From an uncultured Collinsella sp. (GTDB lineage: Bacteria > Actinomycetota > Coriobacteriia > Coriobacteriales > Coriobacteriaceae), in assembly GCA_902494345.1 (NCBI GenBank), contig CABUSV010000010.1, positions 24,830 to 88,829 on the forward strand: a stretch of DNA of 64,000 nucleotides. Reading direction: 5' to 3'. The position numbers and the translations under genes are program-made. Position 1 is the stretch's first letter; each line of letters starts with the position of its first letter. Below are positions 34,871 through 42,000 of the stretch, one piece after another. The notes under the pieces are model-generated. The model searched no databases and was not told where the DNA came from. It worked only from the letters and a program-made list of their open reading frames with translations.

Positions 34871-35914
34871 TTATTTCCGCTTAGAATCCTTTGCCCCTGG
34901 GGTCGTCTCGTTTTGCTTTTTAGCGAGCGCTTGCTTCAGGGAGTCGATCACGTCCGACGGGTTCTCGCGGATCCTATCCACAATGAAATCAACGGTTTTC
35001 ATCGAGTACGTGTACGAGCCGTTCCTTCCGACCTCATGCTTGTAGGCGAGCTCCTTGTTCGACTTGATGTCGTAGAAGTTCAGGAACAGCTTCCAGTCAT
35101 TGGCCGTGAACTGCTTCGGTTCGCCATTTGCCATGAGTACGATTCCGAGCCTGCCAAGCTTTGAATTGACATGCTCGAGAACCTTCTTCATCGACAGCGG
35201 ATGCGTGTTTTTTGGGTCCTGGAATACCTTTGCAGTGCGGATCGCCCTGTCAGATGAGTTATCGATGGCGACGGTAAAGTCGGCATTCTTGAGGTTCTTC
35301 GTTATCGCCATCTCGGTCAGGAAGACGCACGAGTATCTCTGATTCTCCTGGAGCTGCTGCTCCTGTTCGATCTCCGACTCATCGAAGAGGAACTTCGAGG
35401 CTATCTCGACTGGGTACTTGGCGCGTATCACCTCCGGCGTGGCTGGGTTGGCGCTCATCGACAGCATCAGGAAATGCTGGGGGATGATATCCGACATCCT
35501 TCTCCCGTGGAACTCGTACATCTTCTCGTCGAAGTTCGTCACGCACGACTGGAACAGGCCAACGTAGATCTGCTCGTATTCCTGGACGATGAAATGCGTG
35601 CTCGTGTTGCGCAGGCGGATGATGTCCTCGAGGTTGCGCCTCAACGGGTCCTTGTCGTTCGTGAAGACCTGGGAGATGCAGCGCTCCAGCGTGATCGTCC
35701 TGTCGGTGTTGTCCCTGTAGTAGACGGCCGATATGCCCCTGTCCGCTATCAGCTTTGCCTTGAGCATCAGCTCCCACGCATTGCAGATAAAGAACGAGAA
35801 GCCCTCGACCCTGTATTTGATGCTCGGTCTGTTGTAAAGCTCGATGGCGAGGACGAAGGCCTCGCTGGATTTATCCAGCAGCCTGTTGTACGTCTGCTCG
35901 CAATTGCCTTCCAT
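34871..35914 (-). CDS. DUF3644 protein with HEPN-type motif (candidate phage-defence ribonuclease)
   Basis: From ATG 35914 (after GGGAG) the product is 347 aa. The N-terminal 160 residues are DUF3644: LLDKSSEAFVLAIELYNRP and YRVEGFSFFICNAWELMLKA, then RLRNTSTHFIV. R102-N-T-S-T-H107 matches the R-x4-H active-site motif of HEPN RNases. The C-terminal half is unrecognised and ends in a Lys-rich tail. DUF3644 proteins occur with mobile elements and defence loci. Lying right behind the integrase, away from the lytic genes, it is probably a lysogenic-conversion (superinfection-exclusion or abortive infection) gene; that role is inferred. Confidence 0.75.
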   Translation of the reverse strand: MEGNCEQTYNRLLDKSSEAFVLAIELYNRPSIKYRVEGFSFFICNAWELMLKAKLIADRGISAVYYRDNTDRTITLERCISQVFTNDKDPLRRNLEDIIRLRNTSTHFIVQEYEQIYVGLFQSCVTNFDEKMYEFHGRRMSDIIPQHFLMLSMSANPATPEVIRAKYPVEIASKFLFDESEIEQEQQLQENQRYSCVFLTEMAITKNLKNADFTVAIDNSSDRAIRTAKVFQDPKNTHPLSMKKVLEHVNSKLGRLGIVLMANGEPKQFTANDWKLFLNFYDIKSNKELAYKHEVGRNGSYTYSMKTVDFIVDRIRENPSDVIDSLKQALAKKQNETTPGAKDSKRK

Positions 35915-35927
35915 TATTCTCCCTTCA

Positions 35928-35955
35928 CCCATTTTCGTGACGTTACGAAAATGGG
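35928..35955. promoter_or_regulatory. 28-bp dyad at the DUF3644 promoter
   Basis: CCCATTTTCGT and ACGAAAATGGG (11-bp perfect arms, 6-base centre that is nearly symmetric) lie 13 bases upstream of the gene's ATG. This is where a repressor or autoregulator would bind, or it could form a 5'-UTR hairpin. Confidence 0.6.
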
Positions 35956-35986
35956 AAACAACTGGCGTTTTGGTGCGCGCCTGCAC

Positions 35987-36031
35987 CCGCTTGGGTTTTT
36001 TCGAAAAAACCGAAAAAACCTAGCCGCGCCG
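35987..36031. repeat. direct repeat copy B flanking the DUF3644 gene
   Basis: It matches copy A at 34684-34726: CCGCTTGGGTTTTTTCGAAA continues as AAACCGAAAAAACCTAGCCG. The centre GGTTTTTTCGAAAAAACC is a perfect palindrome. Confidence 0.6.
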
Positions 36032-36077
36032 CGGGTCATAATCTTGGTGAACACCATTCCCGCTCCTGGAGGTACCC

Positions 36078-36368
36078 ATGGCTCGCTATAGCGTCGGCGC
36101 ATACACGTACGAGGACGATTCCCTCGACACGATGATCTACGACGGGCTCACGGGCATCCCGTTGAGTTTAGGGTACGAGCTCGTGTCGCAGGAGCGCGGG
36201 GACACCGTGAGGGTCGTCGCCCTGGGCGTGAAGGACGACACCGCTGGCCCCGTCCCGTTTGCGACGCTCAGGCCGTGCGCGTACTCCCTGGCGTCCGAGT
36301 ACGACGTGCGCGCCGTGAGGTGCCCGCAGACCGGGCAATGGGTCCTCATCGGGTACATGGGCGTCTAG
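36078..36368 (+). CDS. hypothetical prophage protein, 96 aa
   Basis: The ATG has CTGGAGG six bases upstream. The product is acidic, without TM segments, with a compact beta-rich look (YELVSQERGDTVRVVALGV and AVRCPQTGQWVLIGYMGV). I do not recognise a family. It is transcribed away from the DUF3644 gene and has its own terminator, so it is a one-gene unit, another possible lysogeny cargo gene. Confidence 0.6.
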   Translation: MARYSVGAYTYEDDSLDTMIYDGLTGIPLSLGYELVSQERGDTVRVVALGVKDDTAGPVPFATLRPCAYSLASEYDVRAVRCPQTGQWVLIGYMGV

Positions 36369-36473
36369 AGGAAGCTCGCGATCTTCCCTCCGACAGTTAG
36401 AATGGTTCATAAAAGGTTCCCTCCCATTGATACGTGCCCCTGGGCTCTTCGCTTGGCGATAGTTGGGAAGGTC

Positions 36474-36509
36474 GGATAGGGCGTGCCTCCGGGTGCGCCC
36501 TATCCTTTT
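36474..36509 (+). terminator. rho-independent terminator
   Basis: A perfect 10-bp stem (36474-36483 with 36496-36505) is followed by TTTT. It ends the 36078 transcript and separates it from the convergent gene at 36519. Confidence 0.75.
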
Positions 36510-36518
36510 AACTAGTGC

Positions 36519-37064
36519 CTATACCCCGAGGAGCGCTGCGAGGGTGCCGATCGCCTTGGCCACCTTGGGGACGAGTCCCGCGGCCTTGGATGCGAGGTCG
36601 AGCGCGTCCTTTGCCTTCTCGGCGAAGCCGCGCTCGTCCTTCTCCTCGGCGGCGAACCGCAGGTCGGCGAGGGCGAGCTTCACGGCGGCGAGGTCCTCGG
36701 GCGACAGGCCCTGGCTGTTCGATATCTGCTTGATCGTCTGGTTGAAGTCGACCGTGACGGTCGCCTCGACGGTGGCGGTCGCCCTCGCCTCGATCTGGTC
36801 GGCGGTCGCCTTGGCCATCATATAGTCGTACTCCATGCGGTCCCGGTGCGCGAGCAGCAGCTCGCGGATTGTCTCGATGGACGTGATATCGATCATGTCG
36901 GGACTGGTATTGCCCATCACTCTGGTCCCGGTCTCGCGCTCGATGATTTCCCCGAATACCGTCATGTACCTCGCCACCACCTTCTGCCTGAGACCGGGCG
37001 GGTCGCTCTCGATGACCTCGTCGCACATGTTCACCAGGCGGTCGATTGAATCGTACATTCCCAT
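36519..37064 (-). CDS. hypothetical prophage protein with hydrophobic C-terminus
   Basis: About 181 aa from ATG 37064 (ATG 37058 and TTG 37076 are alternatives; the ribosome site is weak). The N-terminal half is helical and charged. The middle has ATATVEATVTVDFNQTIKQI and a coiled-coil-like stretch (AAVKLALADLRFAAEEKDER). The last 25 residues (AAGLVPKVAKAIGTLAALLG) form one hydrophobic helix. It follows the repressor gene on the same strand, the usual place for lysogenically expressed accessory genes. The layout (soluble domain plus terminal hydrophobic helix) fits an exclusion protein, but no family was recognised. Confidence 0.6.
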   Translation of the reverse strand: MGMYDSIDRLVNMCDEVIESDPPGLRQKVVARYMTVFGEIIERETGTRVMGNTSPDMIDITSIETIRELLLAHRDRMEYDYMMAKATADQIEARATATVEATVTVDFNQTIKQISNSQGLSPEDLAAVKLALADLRFAAEEKDERGFAEKAKDALDLASKAAGLVPKVAKAIGTLAALLGV

Positions 37065-37101
37065 GTTATCTGCCAATCTCGCAGGTGGTTCCTTTGAATG
37101 C

Positions 37102-37485
37102 CTACGCGGACCTTACTTGATCCGCTTCCAGCCCTTCGCCTTCAGGCGCTGCAGGTTGATTTTGAGACAGCTCGGCCTGGTCGCGTGCCGTCTCCAGGAT
37201 CTTCGAGCGCCTCTTCTCGGTGCTCTGCCGGTAGCAGGTGATCAGCTCGCCCTCCGCGCCCGCCGGCGCCGTCGGCTTGTCCTCGGGATGCTCCTCGTAC
37301 CATCCGAGCAGGTCGTTGGGGTCGGTGTGGAGAACCTTCGCGCACTTCCAGAGCTGCTCAATATCGGGAAGGGTCTTCCCTCGTTCCCAGTTGCCTACCG
37401 TTTTGATGTCAACGTTCAACGCGTTTGCCAGATCAGCCTGTGAATATCCGTTTTCTTTCCTAGCCTGCTTAAGTTTTAAGTTCAT
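37102..37485 (-). CDS. prophage repressor, XRE-family (CI-like)
   Basis: This 127-aa protein starts at ATG 37485 behind GGAGGTGACG; the longer frame from 37548 lacks a ribosome site. The HTH is at residues about 6-60 (GYSQADLANALNVDIKTVGN followed by WERGKTLPD). The C-terminal half (EKRRSKILETARDQAEL) is helical and short, with no LexA-type peptidase domain, so induction by RecA self-cleavage is not expected. It is divergent from a Cro-like gene with three matching dyads between. Confidence 0.82.
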   Translation of the reverse strand: MNLKLKQARKENGYSQADLANALNVDIKTVGNWERGKTLPDIEQLWKCAKVLHTDPNDLLGWYEEHPEDKPTAPAGAEGELITCYRQSTEKRRSKILETARDQAELSQNQPAAPEGEGLEADQVRSA

Positions 37486-37501
37486 CGTCACCTCCAATAT
37501 G

Positions 37502-37621
37502 GGGAAGTATTTACCGAGGATTCTATAGATACACAAAAGAAAAGGCAAGAAAAGCCCTAGTTTGCTATTGCAATCGGGAAAAGATTACCTATACTCTGAA
37601 TTGCACAGGGAAGAAGTTCCC
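37502..37621. promoter_or_regulatory. lysogeny switch region with three operator dyads
   Basis: Three 14-bp sites share GGGAA-N4-TT(A/C)CC: 37502-37515 (GGGAAGTATTTACC), 37576-37589 (GGGAAAAGATTACC) and 37608-37621 (GGGAAGAAGTTCCC, a perfect dyad). One abuts the repressor start and two the Cro-side start. The layout resembles the OR region of lambdoid phages. Confidence 0.75.
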
Positions 37622-37641
37622 TATTTCAGAAGGAGGAAAAG

Positions 37642-37869
37642 ATGAAGTTTTCGAAGGACGAGTTCGGAGCGAACCTGCGCGCCGCCCGCGCTCGCGCCGA
37701 TATGTCTCAGGAGCAGCTGGCCAACAAGGCGGGGCTCTCGGCATCTTCAATCATCGGCTACGAGAACGGCTCGATGGTTCCAGGTGTCGACAAGGCCTAC
37801 GCCATCGCCCAGGCCCTCGGATGCACGCCCAACGACCTGATGGGCTGGAACACGGACGAGGCCGCATAG
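37642..37869 (+). CDS. Cro-like XRE regulator
   Basis: This 75-aa protein is a single HTH domain (DMSQEQLANKAGLSASSIIG, then YENGSMVPGVDKAYAIAQAL). The ATG has AGAAGGAGG seven bases upstream. It is the first gene of the rightward early operon and diverges from the repressor. Both HTH proteins end with PNDL(L/M)GW, which shows common origin. It probably binds the same three operators and shuts off the repressor. Confidence 0.85.
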   Translation: MKFSKDEFGANLRAARARADMSQEQLANKAGLSASSIIGYENGSMVPGVDKAYAIAQALGCTPNDLMGWNTDEAA

Positions 37870-37885
37870 GGATGGGGGAAGAGGA

Positions 37886-38170
37886 ATGACAGGCAAGAGC
37901 TACGAGCTGCCCGACGACATCACGACGCTGGGCGGCATGGTGACGTGGGCCGACAAGGACGCCGAGTGGCACACGGAGGTGTTCGAGTTTTTGGACGACG
38001 CGCGCGACGTGTTCCGCAAGCACGTGCTGTGCGGCGACGTCGCCTACCTGGGGCGCCTTGTCGGGCTAGACCGCAAGCAGGCGCTCGATTTTGCCTACGA
38101 CGCCTTCGAGATCGACCCCGCGCCGGGTGAGTGGCCGTTCGGGCTGGGCGCCTGCGGGGCTGCGCGGTGA
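37886..38170 (+). CDS. hypothetical early prophage protein, 94 aa
   Basis: The ATG follows GGGGGAAGAGG, 16 bases after the Cro-like gene. The acidic product has no recognised domain; pieces are ELPDDITTLGGMVTWADKD and FEFLDDARDVFRKHVLCGDV, FAYDAFEID. The stop overlaps the next small gene (GTGA). Confidence 0.6.
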   Translation: MTGKSYELPDDITTLGGMVTWADKDAEWHTEVFEFLDDARDVFRKHVLCGDVAYLGRLVGLDRKQALDFAYDAFEIDPAPGEWPFGLGACGAAR

Positions 38171-38316
38171 CCCGGGCGCTGCTGGCCTCTGCCGTCGTGA
38201 TGGACGCCGCCGGCTGGATATGCGCCGCGCAGGGGGCCTACGGCCTCGCGCGGGTGTGCTTCTCGGCCGCCGTGCCGTTCATCGCGGCGTGGGCGCTCGC
38301 CTCGCTTCGGGGGTGA
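38167..38316 (+). CDS. small membrane protein, 49 aa
   Basis: GTG at 38167 overlaps the preceding stop codon (GTGA), suggesting coupling. The product is almost wholly hydrophobic, with two TM helices (ALLASAVVMDAAGWICAA and FSAAVPFIAAWALASL) and few charges. The function is unknown. Confidence 0.5.
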   Translation: MTRALLASAVVMDAAGWICAAQGAYGLARVCFSAAVPFIAAWALASLRG

Positions 38317-38430
38317 GGCCCCTTCCCCGAGGCGGCACCGGTCCCGGCGGGCTCCGTTAACCATCCGCCGGGCGTTCCAGCCGGTGCCGTGCCGGGGGAG
38401 GGTCCGCCCTACGCCCGACCCAAAAAAAGA

Positions 38431-38464
38431 GCCTCCCGCAGCGTTAGGACCGTACGCGGGAGGC
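38431..38464 (+). terminator. hairpin in front of the excisionase-like gene
   Basis: GCCTCCCGC (38431-38439) pairs with GCGGGAGGC (38456-38464). No T tract follows, and it ends 14 bases before the next ribosome site. A similar CCTCCCG/CGGGAGG pair lies at 45382-45429. Confidence 0.45.
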
Positions 38465-38485
38465 CGACCTGAAAGGAGGTCATCC

Positions 38486-38746
38486 ATGGATGATACCAGT
38501 AAGAAGCCCCAGACGTTTAGAGCACTTGCGGCCGAGCTCAAGTTGCCGCGCAAGCTGCTGTACACGCTCGACGAGGTGTCGCGCGTGCTGGGGGTGCCCT
38601 ACAACACCCTTCGAGACGAATGCACCGCGCGCAGGCTCACCTACTGCCTGCCCGACGGCCGCTGCCGCGGCTACCTGGTGCGCCCCGAGTGGGTCGACGA
38701 GTGGATCGAGGAGGGAACCCATGAGCGAGATTCTTTTGCTGCTTAG
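38486..38746 (+). CDS. HTH protein, excisionase/MerR-like
   Basis: The ATG at 38486 has GAAAGGAGG eight bases upstream; the longer frame from 38384 is not supported. The 86-aa product has a winged-helix DNA-binding region: YTLDEVSRVLGVPYNTLRDE and a wing with YLVRPEWVDEWIEE, as in excisionase (Xis-like) proteins. It may be the directionality factor for one of the two integrases or a regulator. Confidence 0.7.
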   Translation: MDDTSKKPQTFRALAAELKLPRKLLYTLDEVSRVLGVPYNTLRDECTARRLTYCLPDGRCRGYLVRPEWVDEWIEEGTHERDSFAA

Positions 38747-38879
38747 CGACCGGGTGTCGGCCTGGTGGGGAACGTTGTCCGAGCGGACGCAGAGCGTTGT
38801 GTGCGCCGTCGTGATGCTCGCGCTCTTTGCCATCGCCGGCGCCATCGAGGGGACCACCCCGAGCGGGATGTACTACTAG
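38721..38879 (+). CDS. small membrane protein, 52 aa
   Basis: ATG 38721 (after GAGGAGGG) overlaps the end of the HTH gene. The product has one TM helix (VVCAVVMLALFAIAGAI) after an amphipathic N-terminus (SEILLLLSDRVSAWWGTLSE). No family recognised. Confidence 0.55.
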   Translation: MSEILLLLSDRVSAWWGTLSERTQSVVCAVVMLALFAIAGAIEGTTPSGMYY

Positions 38880-38889
38880 GAGGAATGAC

Positions 38890-40119
38890 ATGCAGTTTGA
38901 GAAGAGGGCCGTGCGCCTGGGCGATATCCGCCCCAGCGAGCAGAACCCGCGCGAGGACTTCGGCGACATCGGCGCCCTGGCCCGCAGCATCGAGGCGACC
39001 GGCGGCGAGCCGCTGAACCCGCCCGTGGTCGTGGCGGACGGCAACGTCTACCGCATCGTGGACGGCGAGCGCCGCTACCGCGCGTTGTCGTCGCTCTACG
39101 GGGAGGACCGCGATGTGTCCGCGCTGGTGGCGGAGAGCATGGACGAGGCCAATGAGCTCGTGGCCATGCTCGCCACCGACGACAAGCGACAGCTGACCGA
39201 GGCGGAGCGCGCCCGCGGCGTGCAGCAGGTGCTCGTGCTAGGCATCGACGAGCAGCGCATCGAGCGCGCGAGCCGCGCCACCGCCGGGCAGATCCGCGCC
39301 GCGCGCAAATTGCGCGGGAGTATCGAGGGCCGGCAGGTGACGTTGGAGCAGCTTGAGGCCGCGAGCGCCTTCGACGACGAGAAGGACGTTGAGGCCGTGC
39401 TGGCGGCCGGCGAGGGCTGGGCGGACAAGGCCGACCGGATCCGCCGCCGCATCGAGCGCGAGGAGGCCAAGGCCGAGGATTACGACGCGTTCGGCGATGC
39501 GGGCATCCCGGTCGCGAAGGAAAAGCCTGAGGGGTTCGTCTACAAGGACTGGGCCCACCCCGGCCTCGTTGCCGCGAAGCTCGAGGCGAAGGAGTTTGCC
39601 GCCGGCACCGTTGCCGTGTGGAATGACTACTACTGGGAATTCTTCGCTCCGAAGGGCGGCGAGGACGCCGAGCCCGAGAAGACCGAGGAGGAGATCCGAG
39701 CCGAGCAGGAGGCCGAGCGCGAGGAAGCCGCGCTCGAGGACATGTACGGGCGCATGGTCGACTTCACCGCGGACGGAGCCTTCGTTGTGTGCGATGGCAT
39801 TGCGCGGCATGTGCTCGAGAACCGCATAGTTCCGGTTGGATTGTCTGACACGATGGGCGAAGAGCGCCTCCAGCAGGCGCGAGACAGGTTCATGGCACGT
39901 CTCGGAGCGACGGATCCCGGTAAGTACGAGGCCGGCTGCAGCCTCATGCGCATAGCCAAGAACATGGCCCAGCTCAACTCCAGCTACTGCGGCGACGACG
40001 CGGAGGGGTGGATCGAGCACTGGAACGTGTTCCGCGCCGCAGGCTTTACGCCGAACGATGAAGACGAGTGGCTCAGGGCGAGGGTTCAGGAGAGTTTCAA
40101 GGAGGAGAAGGATGAGTAG
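38890..40119 (+). CDS. ParB/Spo0J-like nuclease-domain protein
   Basis: From ATG 38890 (AGGAGG upstream) the product is 409 aa. The ParB N-terminal domain has LGDIRPSEQNPR, ALARSIEATGGE, and the CTPase-type motif VDGERRYRAL (GERR). A helical linker with a putative HTH (LTEAERARGVQQVL, IERASRATAGQIRAARKL) follows, then an acidic region (PEKTEEEIRAEQEAEREEAA). No ParA is adjacent, so it is more likely a phage DNA-binding or replication-linked protein than a partition protein. It is followed by overlapping small genes. Confidence 0.78.
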   Translation: MQFEKRAVRLGDIRPSEQNPREDFGDIGALARSIEATGGEPLNPPVVVADGNVYRIVDGERRYRALSSLYGEDRDVSALVAESMDEANELVAMLATDDKRQLTEAERARGVQQVLVLGIDEQRIERASRATAGQIRAARKLRGSIEGRQVTLEQLEAASAFDDEKDVEAVLAAGEGWADKADRIRRRIEREEAKAEDYDAFGDAGIPVAKEKPEGFVYKDWAHPGLVAAKLEAKEFAAGTVAVWNDYYWEFFAPKGGEDAEPEKTEEEIRAEQEAEREEAALEDMYGRMVDFTADGAFVVCDGIARHVLENRIVPVGLSDTMGEERLQQARDRFMARLGATDPGKYEAGCSLMRIAKNMAQLNSSYCGDDAEGWIEHWNVFRAAGFTPNDEDEWLRARVQESFKEEKDE

Positions 40120-40468
40120 CGAAGAGGACGAGAACTACGTCACGGTGACAGTGAAGGCCAGGGGGCGCGAGCACTCGCTCTACTGCCGCACCGCCGTGGT
40201 GGTGACGGCTAGGGCGGACAACATTCCCGGCCCCGCGTGCCATATCGGCGACCTCGACCGCGACGCGCTCCCGGTCCTCGCCGACGGAGCCGTCTCCGAG
40301 CTGCTCTCGTTCGGTATCGGGGCCGGCGTTCCCGACGACCGCATGCGCATCGAACTCGTCCACGCAGCGACAAGCTGCGGATACACGGAGGAGGAAGAGC
40401 GGGACGCGATCAGATACAACCTCGACATCGATGCGGACGAATCTGCCAAGGAGGAGAAGGATGAGTAG
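40112..40468 (+). CDS. hypothetical prophage protein, 118 aa
   Basis: ATG 40112 overlaps the parB-like stop within GGAGGAGAAGGATGAGTAG, the same junction that occurs again at 40461. The product begins MSSEEDENYVTVTVKARG, has ADGAVSELLSFGIGAG and a C-terminal acidic stretch. It shares start and overall layout with the next protein, so the two may be paralogues. No family recognised. Confidence 0.6.
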   Translation: MSSEEDENYVTVTVKARGREHSLYCRTAVVVTARADNIPGPACHIGDLDRDALPVLADGAVSELLSFGIGAGVPDDRMRIELVHAATSCGYTEEEERDAIRYNLDIDADESAKEEKDE

Positions 40469-40814
40469 CGAAGAGCCGAAGATGAAGGTGACGATCGAGC
40501 GCGAGAACGTCGAGACCGTCGAGTTCGAGGTGAATGGCCTCGTCTGCGCCGGAGATGAGGATGATGGCGTTTTGGCCTTTGCGGGAGGCTACATGGATCA
40601 GCACACCGCTCTCGGGATTATGCGGAGCCTCGTCAGCGAGTCCGTCAGGGTCATGGTTAACCTTGGGATCGATGAGACCGAGGCAAGGGAGCAGGTCATG
40701 CTCGCGGCGGTCAGACCGTTCGACGCCAGCGAGCTGCTCTTTGACATCAATCTCGACGATCGCGACAAGATCACGCACATCGCTAAGGAGCTCGCTACCA
40801 GTGCCGACTTCTAG
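40461..40814 (+). CDS. hypothetical prophage protein, 117 aa
   Basis: The start context repeats that of 40112 nearly base for base. The product begins MSSEEPKMKVTIERENVETV and has MVNLGIDETEAREQVMLAAV followed by LLFDINLDD, paralleling ELVHAATSCGYTEEEERDAI and YNLDIDADE of the preceding protein. The function is unknown. Its end overlaps the integrase start. Confidence 0.6.
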   Translation: MSSEEPKMKVTIERENVETVEFEVNGLVCAGDEDDGVLAFAGGYMDQHTALGIMRSLVSESVRVMVNLGIDETEAREQVMLAAVRPFDASELLFDINLDDRDKITHIAKELATSADF

Positions 40815-42000
40815 CGAGCGCCGGGCGGTCGTGCAGCGCGGGGAGGACGGGCGCTGGTTCGCCCGTCCTTATATGGGCACCGACCGCGTGACCGGCAGGC
40901 GGATCAGGCCGTACAGGTCGTGGGACGCGGAGCTGACGCGCGAGCAGGCACAGGCCGAGTGCGACAGGTGGGCGGCCACGTTCGACCCTTCCTCCGCGCG
41001 CGACAGTTCCAAGCGCCTGTCCTCGATGCTCGAGACGTACATCTCGGACCCCGTCAACGGCCTGTCCGACAACTCGGTGGCCACGTACCGCAGCGTGGTA
41101 AGGACGATGGTGGAGCCGACCATCGGCCGGCTGCCCTACGACCAGCTTGAGCCCTGGGACGTGTCGGCGGCGTACCGCATGCTGCTCGCCCCCAGGAGTG
41201 GCAAGGGGCTGTCGCCCAAGACGCTGCTCAAGATGCACGCGCTGCTGAAGGGCGCCTACCGCTCGTGGCGGCCGGCGCTGGGCCGCGACATCATGCTCGA
41301 CGTCCCCGCGCCCTCGCCCGACCCCGTGGAGCCGTTCGCGCTGTCCGAGCTCGACACCGACGAGCTCTCCCGGGCGCTGGCCTCCGCCATGTCCTCGCAA
41401 TCTGCCTCTGCCGCCAACATCTCGCGGCGCACCGAGGCCATGGCGGTCTACCTCGCCCTCAACACGGGCCTGCGCTGCGGGGAGATCTGCGGGCTGCAGC
41501 GCCGAGACTGGCGCCGCTCCCTGCACGACCTGCACGTGGTGGGGCAGGCGGTCGAGCACCCCGAGCTGCACCGGCAGGCCTACACCAAGGGCAGGCGCGT
41601 GCGCAACGTGGCGCTCGCCCCGGCGGTGGAGGCGCGGCTGGAGCGCCACCTGGAGTGGCAGGACACGTGGCTCTCGCGCAAGGGCCCGGCGGCGCTGGTG
41701 GTGACCTTCGGGCCCGCCGGAGCCATCGCGCGCCCGTCCACCGTGACGAGCCGCTTCAAGTCGCTCGTGAGGGACCTGGGGCTGCCGGAGGAGACGGTGT
41801 TCCATTCCCTGAGGCACACGCACGCCTCGTGGCTGCTCATGAACGGGTTCGACATGAGGACCATCCAGGAGCGCCTGGGGCACGCGAGCGTCAAGACGAC
41901 GCTCGACATCTACGGCTCGGTCATGCCGGGCCGCGACCAGGCCGCCGCCGCGGCCTTTACCGATTCGATTTGCGGAGGTGATACGGATGACGATACTTGA
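40801..42000 (+). CDS. second tyrosine recombinase (phage integrase family)
   Basis: GTG 40801 lies inside the preceding gene; AAGGAG is nine bases upstream. The 399-aa protein has an N-terminal AP2-like arm domain (VVQRGEDGRWFARPYMGTD), a core-binding domain and a complete catalytic set: Arg in TGLRCGEICGL, HSLRHTHASWL, GH in RLGHASVKTTL and the Tyr in DIYGSV. Unlike the terminal integrase, box II has the standard His-x-x-Arg. It sits within the early operon, not at an element edge, so it may resolve multimers, act on another site, or be a captured integrase. Confidence 0.88.
   Translation: MPTSSERRAVVQRGEDGRWFARPYMGTDRVTGRRIRPYRSWDAELTREQAQAECDRWAATFDPSSARDSSKRLSSMLETYISDPVNGLSDNSVATYRSVVRTMVEPTIGRLPYDQLEPWDVSAAYRMLLAPRSGKGLSPKTLLKMHALLKGAYRSWRPALGRDIMLDVPAPSPDPVEPFALSELDTDELSRALASAMSSQSASAANISRRTEAMAVYLALNTGLRCGEICGLQRRDWRRSLHDLHVVGQAVEHPELHRQAYTKGRRVRNVALAPAVEARLERHLEWQDTWLSRKGPAALVVTFGPAGAIARPSTVTSRFKSLVRDLGLPEETVFHSLRHTHASWLLMNGFDMRTIQERLGHASVKTTLDIYGSVMPGRDQAAAAAFTDSICGGDTDDDT

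Noticed and set aside
40534..40800. Longer N-terminus of the second recombinase
   Set aside because: It would overlap the 40461 gene almost fully; GTG 40801 with AAGGAG matches the family start.
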